This document shows, one piece after another, positions 1 through 7,176 of a stretch of 54,887 bases of DNA. The position numbers were made by a program, and so were the translations under genes. Position 1 is the stretch's first letter, and every line of letters begins with the position of its first letter. This stretch comes from Azospirillum thermophilum (GTDB lineage: Bacteria > Pseudomonadota > Alphaproteobacteria > Azospirillales > Azospirillaceae), in the NCBI RefSeq assembly GCF_003130795.1, contig NZ_CP029360.1:1-54887 (forward strand). The letters run 5' to 3'. The notes beneath the pieces are model-generated. The model had not been told where the DNA came from. It saw only the letters and a list, made by a program, of their open reading frames with translations, and did no database searches.

Positions 1-87
1 GGCGATCGAGGCGCCACCGGCGAGGCCGGCCAGGTCGAGCAGGATCACGCCCGCCGCGGCCGCGGCGCACTGTAGAAGCTTCAGCAT
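1..87 (-). CDS. Small membrane protein, N-terminal part (cut by window end)
   Basis: Begins with ATG at 87, preceded by a GAGGA ribosome-binding site that overlaps the large-terminase stop. It encodes 29 residues starting MLKLLQCAAAAAAGV, an Ala/Leu/Gly-rich hydrophobic stretch, and runs off base 1. It lies between terminase and portal if the window is circular. The matching C-terminal part is probably 54791-54887. Direct joining of the ends is out of frame by one base; if the terminal G is counted once, a 60-codon protein with two hydrophobic stretches results. Function unknown. Confidence 0.6.
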   Translation of the reverse strand, partial: MLKLLQCAAAAAGVILLDLAGLAGGASIA

Positions 88-97
88 GGTGGTGTCC

Positions 98-1807
98 TCA
101 GAAACGGCGCAGGCCTCGGTCTTCGTAGACCGAGCGCGTGGCCCGCGGGTTGCGCTCCATCAGCACGGCGGCGTCGAGCAGGGCCATCAGCGGATCAATC
201 TTGGCGACACCGGAGGCCTGCTTGGTGATCAGGAAGGCGTTGCGGGTCGGCTCGACCTTCGCGTTGGCCACCGCCCAGTTCAGCAGGCCCTGGCCGGCGT
301 GAACGAACGAGCCGTCGATCAGCTTGCGCTCCACCGTCTTGATCGTCCCGGAGAGCTTGTAGCCCTGCGGGATGCCGTGAACGAGGCCGTTCTCCTCCGT
401 CACCTCGATGTCGGCGAGCGCATCGACCAGCGCGCCAATGCCCAGCACGTCGAGACCGATGCCGCCGAACAGGCCCTCCTGCTTGATCTTTTCCACCAGG
501 GCCACCACCCCGTCGATGTCCTGCGGGTAGTCGGTGATGACCGTCAGGTCCTGGTCCTTGACGAATCCCTCGTACCAGGTCGCGTTGGCCTTGCGTCGCG
601 CGAGGGCCACCGGGTGCGCCCAGGCATGCGCCCAGGCAAGCCAGCGGCGGGTCACCTTTTCGCGGCCGATGGCGGCGAAGCCGAACAGATCGTCGGCGCC
701 GCCGCCGTCGGCGCCGCAGGTGACCACATCGCAGCGCTCAAGCAGCAGGCGCAGCACCGACAGCCGGCGGTCGACGTTCTGGGACCGCAACCAGTAGTCT
801 GCGCCGGCCCAGCGGTCCGACCGCAGCGCCAGGCCGATCTCGATGTTCAGGTGCTTGGCCAGGAAGCCCCGAACCGACTCCTCGCCATCCTCCTGCGCCT
901 GCTGAAACCCGCGCAGCAGGAACTCTTCGTCCACCGAGGTCCCGAGGTTGGGATTGGTGACGTAGAAGTAGGCCGGATCCTTGTGCTTCTCCGCCTTCAG
1001 CATCTCGGCCGGGAACTCGTACAGCACCGGCAAGAACTTTGGGTCCTCGATGCGGCCATCGCGCACGCCGCGGGCATAGAGCAGCTTGCTGCGGAATACC
1101 CCGCGCGGCGGCTCGTCCGACTGGGTCGTCAGGTAGATGACGAACCCTTCCGGCCGGCTGGCCAGGCCGCCGGTGGCCTCGCGCAGCATGTTCTCCGCCC
1201 CGTCTCGCTTGCCGAAGATCCAGAGCTCGTCCACCAGGATGCCGACGGCCTTCTTTCCGCCGACCGTGTCGTTGTCCGCCGCGACCACCTTCAGCGTCGC
1301 ATTGGTCAAGCGGTGCGTGACCGTGCGGGTATGCTCCTGCACCAGCAGCAGGTCGGACAGCTCCGGATCCTTGCGGATCATGTCGCGCACCGGATCGAAG
1401 CTGTTCTTCGCGATTTCGATGGTCGGCGCGAGGATGATGAACTCGGCCGACTCCCGCCAGTTGAGTACCAGCGCGGTCAGCATGATGCCGGCCGCAGTGG
1501 TCGACTTCCCGTTCTTTTTGCTGATCAGGAGGAAGAACTCGTTGATCAGCCGACGGCCGGAGACCGGGTCGTAGGCGCCGAAGATCGACGCGACGAAGTC
1601 CTTCACCCACGGCCGCGCCGCTTCCGCCATGGTCGGACTGCCCGGGGCGTCGACCACGCGCAGCGCGTCGAAGACGTCCAAGGCGGCACGGGCTTCGTCA
1701 GGGAACAGCGGGGCGAACGGGATCAGGCTCTCGCGCGCCAGGATGCGCCGCTCCCAGTCCGGGCAAGCGGTGGACCAGACCGGCTCGCCGTCGAATGGTG
1801 CCGCCAT
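98..1807 (-). CDS. terL: Terminase large subunit
   Basis: A 569-residue ATPase-nuclease that pumps phage DNA into the prohead and cuts it. Seen: a Walker A-like SKKNGKST at residues 96-103, a Walker B ILVDE at 190-194, a coupling-type stretch IYLTTQS after it, and a C-terminal Asp-rich nuclease region (CGADGGGADD, then GLDVLGIGALVDAL). Length and motif order fit the Terminase_1 (HK97/COG4626) type. The start ATG overlaps the small-subunit stop by one base (TGATG), implying translational coupling. Leftward packaging operon. Confidence 0.95.
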   Translation of the reverse strand: MAAPFDGEPVWSTACPDWERRILARESLIPFAPLFPDEARAALDVFDALRVVDAPGSPTMAEAARPWVKDFVASIFGAYDPVSGRRLINEFFLLISKKNGKSTTAAGIMLTALVLNWRESAEFIILAPTIEIAKNSFDPVRDMIRKDPELSDLLLVQEHTRTVTHRLTNATLKVVAADNDTVGGKKAVGILVDELWIFGKRDGAENMLREATGGLASRPEGFVIYLTTQSDEPPRGVFRSKLLYARGVRDGRIEDPKFLPVLYEFPAEMLKAEKHKDPAYFYVTNPNLGTSVDEEFLLRGFQQAQEDGEESVRGFLAKHLNIEIGLALRSDRWAGADYWLRSQNVDRRLSVLRLLLERCDVVTCGADGGGADDLFGFAAIGREKVTRRWLAWAHAWAHPVALARRKANATWYEGFVKDQDLTVITDYPQDIDGVVALVEKIKQEGLFGGIGLDVLGIGALVDALADIEVTEENGLVHGIPQGYKLSGTIKTVERKLIDGSFVHAGQGLLNWAVANAKVEPTRNAFLITKQASGVAKIDPLMALLDAAVLMERNPRATRSVYEDRGLRRF

Positions 1808-2415
1808 CAGCCGTTGTCCACCACCAGCTTGGGCGGCGGCCGCGGAGCGAAGCGGCCGCGGCCGGCCTCAACCGCGGCCTCCTGCCGCTGCTCTTTCTTG
1901 CCCTTCTTGCCGGCGCCGCCGACCTCACCCAGGACGGCGATCGTCTGGGCGATCGTCTTGAGCGTCATCGCCCGGGCCGGCAGGGAGACGGCCTTGAGCA
2001 TCGCCGACCGGCGCCGCGGGGAGGCGTCATCCTTCGTGTCCTCGTAGATCGCGTCCTCGACGTCGCCGAGTTGCGACGTCGTGGCGTCGAGTTCGTGCAG
2101 CAGGCGCTGCGCCAGGTCGCGGCTCAGTGCGACCGGATCGGCCGCCAGCTCCGGGTTCAGTGCCGGCGGCGGAAGCCGAGGGGCGTCCCGTTCGGGCGGC
2201 AGGACCTCCTGCTCGGGTTCGGACGCCGGTGCCGGCTTGGTACGCGGCTGGTGCGCAGGTGCGCAGTCGGTGCGCACCCACTTCGCCGCGGCCGCCTGCT
2301 TGCGGACAGCCGCTTCGGAGACCCCGTGCTTGGCGGCGATCCGACGGATCGACAAGCTTCCGGCCCGGTAATCGGCCTCGATGGCCGCCCAGTCTATGTC
2401 CTTGCGCTTCGCCAT
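1807..2415 (-). CDS. terS: Terminase small subunit
   Basis: 202 residues. The N-terminus carries a helix-turn-helix (roughly residues 10-45, with the core SIRRIAAKHGVSEAAVRKQA), expected to bind the packaging site. A Pro/Ala/Glu-rich linker follows, then a helical region and a basic C-terminus (GKKGKKEQRQ). It sits immediately before, and overlaps by one base, the large subunit. The HTH plus position make the role clear, although small terminases are poorly conserved. Confidence 0.85.
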   Translation of the reverse strand: MAKRKDIDWAAIEADYRAGSLSIRRIAAKHGVSEAAVRKQAAAAKWVRTDCAPAHQPRTKPAPASEPEQEVLPPERDAPRLPPPALNPELAADPVALSRDLAQRLLHELDATTSQLGDVEDAIYEDTKDDASPRRRSAMLKAVSLPARAMTLKTIAQTIAVLGEVGGAGKKGKKEQRQEAAVEAGRGRFAPRPPPKLVVDNG

Positions 2416-2458
2416 GGCCGGTCACCGCGCCCCGAAAGTGCGCACCTCAAATCGCCCG

Positions 2459-2475
2459 GCAGAAAAATTTTCTGC
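2459..2475. repeat. 17-bp palindrome upstream of terS
   Basis: GCAGAAAA and TTTTCTGC form perfect 8-bp arms around one central base, 44-60 bases upstream of the small-terminase start. It may be an operator, a small-terminase binding site or part of a packaging site; nothing in the sequence decides between these. The rest of the 2416-2539 gap shows no gene. Confidence 0.4.
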
Positions 2476-2539
2476 GCGTGAGACCCCGTCCGGTGCATCC
2501 CCAAACACACCAAAAAGTTGCTAAACCTCCCCACCCATA

Positions 2540-3535
2540 TCAGAATGGTACCTGATCTGGTCGGGTGAACGGTTCCAGCCTCGCATAGACCTTGGCCCCC
2601 TTGGCATTGTTGCAGGACCGGCAGCAGCAAGCCGTGTTCTCGTAGGTGTGCCCACCTCCGCCGGCTATAGGCACGACGTGGTCAAGCTCTGGCGCACCAG
2701 GATCGGTGGTCCCACGTAGGTGCTTCGGAGTCGATCTCCCGCATTGGTAACAGCGCCAGCCATCCCGTTCGAAGACGAGTAGCGGGTCCACCGTCTCGGC
2801 AGGTAGCCCACGAAGGCGTGCCCGGCGCACACCGTTACTGGTCCGCTTGTTCCAAGCCTTGTTGCACTCCAACGAGCAGAAGAAGCGACGTCTGTACCCA
2901 TACGCCGGGGTGAAGTTGGTACGACACTCCCGGCAGGGACGAGGATCAGCCATTTGTAGGCGGTACCTGCTGCGCGTCATCTCCAGTCTGCAAGCCGCAG
3001 AGCAAGCCTTCCGGTGCCCGCCCCCAGCGATCAGGCTGCCGCACACCACGCAGGGCTTGGGCACGCGCAGGGCGGCACGTTGGGCCGCAAGACGCTGATG
3101 GTATGCCTGCTTGGCCGCTGCCCGGCTGGCGTAGCGTCGCTGGGACACCGCTGAGCAGGCCCTTGAGCAGAACCTACCCTCGTTCGACTCCCCCTTCTTG
3201 GCTTTCCCACTGGGGCAGGACATGACGAAGGTGACGCCGCACCGCTCGCATGTCCTCGTCCGCGCCGCCAGGGCCGCGGCCGACCTGACCCAGTGCGCCA
3301 GCACCTTGCCGCAGGTCACCCCGCAGCTCACCGTGCCGTTGTCCGGCGTCCGGAACACCGTGCCGCAGATGGCGCAGTCCCGTTCGTACCGGGCCACCAC
3401 GGGCCGGGGCGGTGCCGCTTCGGAGCGACACCGCACGCTGCAATAGGTCCGAGGTCGCCCCCGCCGGCCGATCGGCCGAAGGAACGAGGTGCCGCAGACG
3501 GGGCATTCCACTGCTTCGGTCAGCCCGTCAGCCAC
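2540..3535 (-). CDS. HNH endonuclease with five zinc-finger modules
   Basis: 331 residues from a GTG start. Five successive Cys4 modules of the pattern CxxC...CxxxC occupy about residues 11-230 (ECPVCG..YCSVRC, DCAICG..SCGVTC, TCERCG..FCSRAC, PCVVCG..ACSAAC, PCRECR..FCSLEC). A classical HNH nuclease domain ends the protein (CYQCG, ELDHVVPIAGGG, CCRSCNNAKG). HNH proteins next to terminase in HK97-like phages assist cos cleavage, so a packaging role is likely. The start overlaps by 8 bases the end of the second frame of the broken gene upstream, supporting GTG. Confidence 0.85.
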   Translation of the reverse strand: MADGLTEAVECPVCGTSFLRPIGRRGRPRTYCSVRCRSEAAPPRPVVARYERDCAICGTVFRTPDNGTVSCGVTCGKVLAHWVRSAAALAARTRTCERCGVTFVMSCPSGKAKKGESNEGRFCSRACSAVSQRRYASRAAAKQAYHQRLAAQRAALRVPKPCVVCGSLIAGGGHRKACSAACRLEMTRSRYRLQMADPRPCRECRTNFTPAYGYRRRFFCSLECNKAWNKRTSNGVRRARLRGLPAETVDPLLVFERDGWRCYQCGRSTPKHLRGTTDPGAPELDHVVPIAGGGGHTYENTACCCRSCNNAKGAKVYARLEPFTRPDQVPF

Positions 3536-3874
3536 GGGCGATGATCCGATCCAAGTCCCCGATCAGCCGCCACAAGGCCCGCAGCCGGTAGTCGCGGGGC
3601 TGGTCGGGGGCAGCGGAGCGCCCTCCAGCACCGCCGCCTCAACCACCGGACCGCCGTCCAGCGCCGCCACGCAGTAGCGCAGCTTGATGGCGACACCCTG
3701 CAACGTGTTGGCCGGCAGGGTTGCCAGCCGATGGTCAGCGTTGAGCAGGAGCCGGTCAACCGACCGACGCCGGCCAGCGGATACGCCACTGGGTAGGGCA
3801 GCCTGTGCGAGGACCACTGTACGGTAGCGATCCCAGGCTTCTATGAGGCGTGTGTCAGCCGGGTGACGAGACAT
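3528..3874 (-). pseudogene. Small packaging-operon protein, probably frameshifted
   Basis: The ATG at 3874 opens a frame ending at 3563 (103 residues). The last residues of that frame look wrong, while the -1 frame continues smoothly from about 3600 as RDYRLRALWRLIGDLDRI and stops at 3528, overlapping the HNH start by 8 bases. The switch lies at short C/G runs (3597-3600, 3608-3612 on +). The natural product would be about 115 residues, helical, of unknown function. I see no canonical slippery heptamer, so a lost base (mutation or sequencing) is likelier than programmed shifting. Confidence 0.6.
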
Positions 3875-3907
3875 CGGCCCACTCTCCTTGCCGTGCCAAC
3901 ATGCATA

Positions 3908-3980
3908 CGTTATGTTTCAGACATAACGCGTGCCATTTCAGCAGTCAAGTCCCACACATCACTAGCGATGTTTGAAACAT
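3908..3980. promoter_or_regulatory. Paired operators in front of and over the XRE gene start
   Basis: Two related palindromes share ATGTTTNNNACAT. One lies at about 3912-3924, inside the wider repeat CGTTATGT (3908-3915) / ACATAACG (3921-3928). The other, ATGTTT-G-AAACAT, is at 3968-3980 and overlaps the ATG of the XRE gene at 3979. Placement suggests autorepression by that protein and control of the divergent leftward gene at 3874. The 3875-3978 gap holds no gene. Confidence 0.6.
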
Positions 3981-4221
3981 GATAACGGCAAAGCAGATCA
4001 AGGCAGCCCGTCTGTTTCTCGACTGGGAGCAGCGCGACTTGGCAGAGCGGTCGGGGGTCTCACTCCCGACCATCCAACGCATGGAGAAGCTTGGCGTTGA
4101 GCGCAGCCAAGCAGGAAACGTCGATAAGGTTGTCCGAGCCCTTGAGGAGGGCGGCGTCCAGTTCATCTACTCCAACGGTGGTGGACCGGGCGTCCGGTTG
4201 CGTCACCCACCGTCCACCTAA
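3979..4221 (+). CDS. Small XRE-family DNA-binding regulator
   Basis: 80 residues, almost entirely one Cro/CI-type helix-turn-helix (ITAKQIKAARLFLDWEQRDL then VSLPTIQRME) followed by KVVRALEEGGVQFI. This is typical of small XRE proteins whose DNA-binding domain is the whole protein. The start codon lies inside an operator palindrome and no ribosome-binding site is visible, so the message may be leaderless. It interrupts the leftward packaging cluster, and its last 59 bases overlap the convergent HNH gene. Probably an independently regulated insert. Confidence 0.8.
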   Translation: MITAKQIKAARLFLDWEQRDLAERSGVSLPTIQRMEKLGVERSQAGNVDKVVRALEEGGVQFIYSNGGGPGVRLRHPPST

Positions 4222-4606
4222 GCCCCCCGAACCGCCGACGGCGGGCCTCGGCCGTCTTGCGGCCGTGACACCCGCCGACCTTGCCGTCGGGATGCGGCGT
4301 GCCGTTGCCGCCCGCGGCGGCGCACAGCAGCTGCACGTTGGCCGGGTCGAGGTCGGCCCCGCCGTCCCGGCGCTCGTGGATGTGGTCGCCGATCAGCCGC
4401 ACCGGGCTGCCGTCGTCCTCGCGCGTCTTCCCGCACCGCTCGCAGCGCCGGCCGCGCAGGCCGATCAGCCGGTCCACCAGCTGGCGCCAGGGCGACGACA
4501 CCAGGAGCTGGTCGGGCACCTTGGGTGCGGGACGCACGGTGCGCACATCGAGGGTGCCCAGGCGGGGCTTCAGGAGCCCCAGGCGGCGACCGGTGTCATT
4601 TGCCAT
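4163..4606 (-). CDS. HNH endonuclease
   Basis: 147 residues from ATG 4606; an ATG 15 bases upstream is possible. Motifs: GRRCERCGKTRE, then the ββα-metal core GDHIHERRDGGADLDPANVQ and the HNH end GGCHGRKTAEARRRRFGG. The N-terminal LKPRLGTLD is common in terminase-linked phage HNH proteins, so a role in packaging or cos cutting is likely. Its 3' end overlaps the convergent XRE gene. Expression may share the operator region at 4626-4677 with the divergent toxin operon. Confidence 0.85.
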   Translation of the reverse strand: MANDTGRRLGLLKPRLGTLDVRTVRPAPKVPDQLLVSSPWRQLVDRLIGLRGRRCERCGKTREDDGSPVRLIGDHIHERRDGGADLDPANVQLLCAAAGGNGTPHPDGKVGGCHGRKTAEARRRRFGGLRWTVGDATGRPVHHRWSR

Positions 4607-4625
4607 GGTGTTACGTCCCAAACAG

Positions 4626-4677
4626 TACCGAAATTCGGTAGTTACTTGTTGACCTCTGTACCGAAATCCGGTAGTTT
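4626..4677 (+). promoter_or_regulatory. Promoter with two operator palindromes for the toxin-antitoxin pair
   Basis: The palindrome TACCGAAATTCGGTA (4626-4640) and its near copy TACCGAAATCCGGTA (4659-4673) lie 33 bases centre to centre. Between them is TTGACC (4649-4654, -35), with TAGTTT (4672-4677) as the -10 after 17 bases. The second operator covers the spacer and -10, fitting cooperative autorepression by the XRE antitoxin. The layout matches that before hicA at 26573-26623. Confidence 0.75.
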
Positions 4678-4705
4678 CTCTTCATCGCCAACGAGGAACC
4701 GACCG

Positions 4706-4975
4706 ATGCCCTTCGATCCCGCCAAGAACGCCCTGAACATCCGGGACGATGGCATCGATCTGTCCTTCGGCGACCGCGTCATGCAGGACGGCAACGCCCT
4801 GCACATGCTCGATGACCGGATGAACTACGGCGAGGAGCGCTGGAACGTCCTCGGCATGGTCAACGGCGTCGTCTACCACCTGACCTACACCGACCGGGAA
4901 GACGGCTTCCGCTACATCTCCCTGCGGAAGGCGACGAAGCGGGAAGCCGAGTTCTACTACCGGGAGGCGCGGTAA
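4706..4975 (+). CDS. brnT: BrnT-family toxin (RelE-like ribonuclease)
   Basis: 89 residues from ATG 4706, chosen because GAGGAA lies 8 bases upstream and the protein opens with the typical FDPAKNALNIRDDGID. The family hallmarks follow: DDRMNYGEERWNVLG (substrate/β-sheet) and YISLRKATKREAEFYY, the BrnT C-terminal signature. Known BrnT toxins cut mRNA. It is followed 33 bases later by an XRE antitoxin rather than a BrnA. Probably autoregulated through 4626-4677. Confidence 0.85.
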   Translation: MPFDPAKNALNIRDDGIDLSFGDRVMQDGNALHMLDDRMNYGEERWNVLGMVNGVVYHLTYTDREDGFRYISLRKATKREAEFYYREAR

Positions 4976-5008
4976 GCGCCTCTTCACCCCCGACCCAGGA
5001 GCCCCACC

Positions 5009-5254
5009 ATGGCAGACGAAATGACCGACGAAGCCCTGTCCAAGATGCGCCCAATGCCGCTCGCCAAGCGAGCCCGTGCGGTGACCGGCCTGACGCAGGC
5101 CGCGTTCTGCGAGCGCTTCGGCATTCCGCTGACCTGCCAGCGGGATTGGGAGCAGGGCCGGGCGTCTCCTCCCGAAGCATCGGCGTCCTACCTGACGGCG
5201 ATCCTGCATGACCATGCGGCGGTCGCTGCAGCGTTCAACGCTGCGGCGGAGTAA
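5009..5254 (+). CDS. XRE-family antitoxin
   Basis: 81 residues, start supported by AGGAGCCCC upstream. A short N-terminal arm is followed by a helix-turn-helix (RARAVTGLTQAAFCERFGIP, then DWEQGRASPPEASASYL). It is encoded directly after the BrnT-like toxin in one operon, so it most likely neutralises the toxin and represses the pair. This BrnT plus XRE pairing differs from the standard BrnT-BrnA seen elsewhere in this window. Confidence 0.8.
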   Translation: MADEMTDEALSKMRPMPLAKRARAVTGLTQAAFCERFGIPLTCQRDWEQGRASPPEASASYLTAILHDHAAVAAAFNAAAE

Positions 5255-5268
5255 TGCGCCCTGCCCGA

Positions 5269-5443
5269 GTTTACGAATAACGCGGGGCACCCGGCCGGTG
5301 CGCACCGTGCGCACCAGCGCACCGGAGCTCGCGCCAGGCGGCCACCAGGGCTCGGCAGACCACCAGCCAAGCGACGAACAGCCCGATCGTGATGAGGACC
5401 TGGACGAGTGCGAACATGGCGGCCTCCTGTTTACGAATAATGC
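5269..5443. repeat. GTTTACGAATAA repeats flanking a small gene
   Basis: The 15-mer GTTTACGAATAAYGC occurs at 5269-5283 and 5429-5443, with a slightly shortened copy (GTTTATGATAATGC) at 6128-6141. The copies lie upstream of, or at the end of, the leftward small membrane gene and upstream of DUF3164. They look like binding sites for a regulator, or a transcription signal on the minus strand. Confidence 0.45.
5271..5417 (-). CDS. Tiny single-pass membrane protein
   Basis: 48 residues starting MFALVQVLITIGLFVAWLVV, one clear transmembrane helix at residues 2-21, then a basic His/Arg/Pro tail. A strong AGGAGGC ribosome-binding site sits 5 bases before the ATG. It follows DUF3164 by 42 bases on the same strand. 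The stop codon lies inside a GTTTACGAATAA repeat. Function unknown; superinfection exclusion or lysis timing are only guesses. Confidence 0.55.
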   Translation of the reverse strand: MFALVQVLITIGLFVAWLVVCRALVAAWRELRCAGAHGAHRPGAPRYS

Positions 5444-5459
5444 GCTGCATGGCCAGAGA

Positions 5460-6077
5460 TCAGGCGTTCGCGAGATCGAGCGTAATCGATCGCCACGGGG
5501 ATTCCTGGCTGTCCCGGCGGTAGAACCGGACGTAGGTCTTGGTGCCAGCGATCCTGATGCTGTCGGCGATCGCTTCCATCGCCCGCGCCCAACGGGGATC
5601 GTCAATGGAGACACGGCGCAAGGCGAAGATGCTTTCGCGCGATACCTGACCTTCCTTGTCGACGCGAAAGGCGTGGTCGACAAGAACACGGATATTCGCA
5701 TTGGCGTCCTGGGACCAATCGCCGATGCATTCATCGATCAACGACTTGGCGACTTGCAGTTCCGGCCCGAAAGTCAGGTGGTCCGCAACGGCGACTTGGA
5801 CCTTCAGCTTTCCGTCATAGGACGTGAAGGTGATGTTCCCCTTCCGGCCGCCCCGCGACGCGCCATACTGATCGGACAGGATCGCCAGGAAGGCGCCGAC
5901 GTCCTCGAACACGCTGCCCTTGAAGCTGCGCAGCATTCCGCTGATGGATTCCGCCCGGTCGATCAGGCGACGCACCAGGTCATCCTCGAGCAGGTCGGCC
6001 GCCTTCACCAGGCGCGCCGGGATCATGCGCCCCTTCGCGTCCTCGTAGTACGCAGGCTGATCGTTGGAATCAGCCAT
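5460..6077 (-). CDS. DUF3164 family protein
   Basis: 205 residues from ATG 6077, chosen for AGAAGG 8 bases upstream. In-frame ATGs at 6110 and 6122 are alternatives. Family features: YYEDAKGRMIPARLVK, GRKGNITFTSYDGKLKVQVA and ALRRVSIDDPRWARAMEAI with a C-terminal RSITLDLANA. DUF3164 is common in Mu-like and other temperate phages near early genes; its molecular role is not established. Confidence 0.85.
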   Translation of the reverse strand: MADSNDQPAYYEDAKGRMIPARLVKAADLLEDDLVRRLIDRAESISGMLRSFKGSVFEDVGAFLAILSDQYGASRGGRKGNITFTSYDGKLKVQVAVADHLTFGPELQVAKSLIDECIGDWSQDANANIRVLVDHAFRVDKEGQVSRESIFALRRVSIDDPRWARAMEAIADSIRIAGTKTYVRFYRRDSQESPWRSITLDLANA

Positions 6078-6231
6078 CTGCGGGGCCTTCTGGGCAGCGT
6101 CCTGGGCCATGGTGCGCACCATTCCGAGTTTATGATAATGCCGATTTTCGCAAACTTGACCGCCAGCCAACGCCGGCGCGTACGCAGTTCCACCGATTGA
6201 TCGGGCTCGGTTGTTGGTGCATTCCGTCGAC

Positions 6232-6537
6232 ATGACCGACGCACCGACCGAAGGCAAAGGCGCTCGCAGGCGCCGGTCGATCGCCAAACACCAGCGCGGA
6301 CGCTGCTTCCTGTGCGGCCGGAAGCTGGACTTCGACCTGCGCCAGCCGCACCCAATGGCGCCCAGTCTGCATCACTTCATCCCGATCGGCCGCGGGGGGC
6401 CGAGCAGAACGGCACTCAACCACGTCATCGCGCACACCAGGTGCAATCAAGCGCAAGGGCGCGAGATGCCGACACCCTGGCAGTGGATGAAGTACGTCCT
6501 GGTCATGTGGCGGCGCGGCCTGGTTCGCTGGCGCTGA
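6232..6537 (+). CDS. Small HNH endonuclease-like protein
   Basis: 101 residues from ATG 6232. No ribosome-binding site is obvious and TTG/GTG codons 21 bases upstream are open. HNH features: CFLCGRKLDF, LHHFIPIGRGGPS, then AHTRCNQAQG. It lies on the plus strand between two leftward genes and ends one base before the convergent phosphoribosyltransferase stop. Could be a homing-type or packaging-associated nuclease. It is the third HNH protein in the first 6.6 kb. Confidence 0.7.
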   Translation: MTDAPTEGKGARRRRSIAKHQRGRCFLCGRKLDFDLRQPHPMAPSLHHFIPIGRGGPSRTALNHVIAHTRCNQAQGREMPTPWQWMKYVLVMWRRGLVRWR

Positions 6538-7167
6538 TCACGACCCCGGCAGCCACCAGCGGAACGAGCTGGATGGCCCTGGCGTCTGCCGGACCGGCGC
6601 CGGTCTGTCGCCGCGGTCGCCCGCGATCTCCCCGCCGATCCAGACCAAGCCAAGCGCGGCCACACCACGACCTCGCAGCGCGTTGAGCCCCTCCTCGATG
6701 TGCCACCCGCTGGTGGCCACATCGTCGACCAGCAGCATCGGCCCAGGCGGGTCCGCCTGCCATTCCAGCGGCGGCAACTTGGCGAACTCCTTCGGGTGGC
6801 TGACACCCGCCACGAACCGGTCGGCCCACACCTGCAGGAAGGGTAGCTCCAGCTGGGCAGCGACGCGCTGCGCGAGCTGCTTGGCAAAGCAGTCCGGCCG
6901 ACGGCTATGGCCACAGGGCACAGTTGTCACAGTCCACCCGGGCAACGCCCCGCCCAGCGTCCGAGCGACCACCGACACGTCGGCGGCCGCGGCGTCGAGG
7001 ACCTCTGGTGCGCAGCAGCCCTTGGCGGCCTTCAGCGTACCGATGTCCGCCTTCTTGGCGTCGGCCCGCCACGACCGGGTGACGAGGTACGCCACGTCGT
7101 TTCGGCTGCGGAACGCCGGTCGCCAGACCAATGAACCGATTGCAGCATCACCTGGCGCCGAGACCAT
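6538..7167 (-). CDS. Phosphoribosyltransferase-like (ComF-type) protein
   Basis: 209 residues. PMLLVDDVATSGWHIEEG at about 143-160 is the PRPP-binding signature of type I phosphoribosyltransferases (hydrophobic strand, DD, then TSG). An upstream TVPCGHSRRPDCFAKQLAQ resembles the ComF arrangement. The enzyme would transfer a phosphoribosyl group or bind PRPP; the substrate cannot be told. It starts 9 bases after the recombinase stop with GAGGTGTC upstream, so it is in one operon with recombinase and methylase. Confidence 0.75.
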   Translation of the reverse strand: MVSAPGDAAIGSLVWRPAFRSRNDVAYLVTRSWRADAKKADIGTLKAAKGCCAPEVLDAAAADVSVVARTLGGALPGWTVTTVPCGHSRRPDCFAKQLAQRVAAQLELPFLQVWADRFVAGVSHPKEFAKLPPLEWQADPPGPMLLVDDVATSGWHIEEGLNALRGRGVAALGLVWIGGEIAGDRGDRPAPVRQTPGPSSSFRWWLPGS

Positions 7168-7176
7168 GAGGACACC

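Noticed and set aside
86..2047. Open frame of 653 codons on the plus strand over terminase
   Set aside because: Antisense to terminase subunits with clear Walker motifs.
2416..2539. cos/pac site next to terS
   Set aside because: A plausible place, but no cohesive-end or pac sequence can be identified from this sequence alone; only a palindrome was reported.
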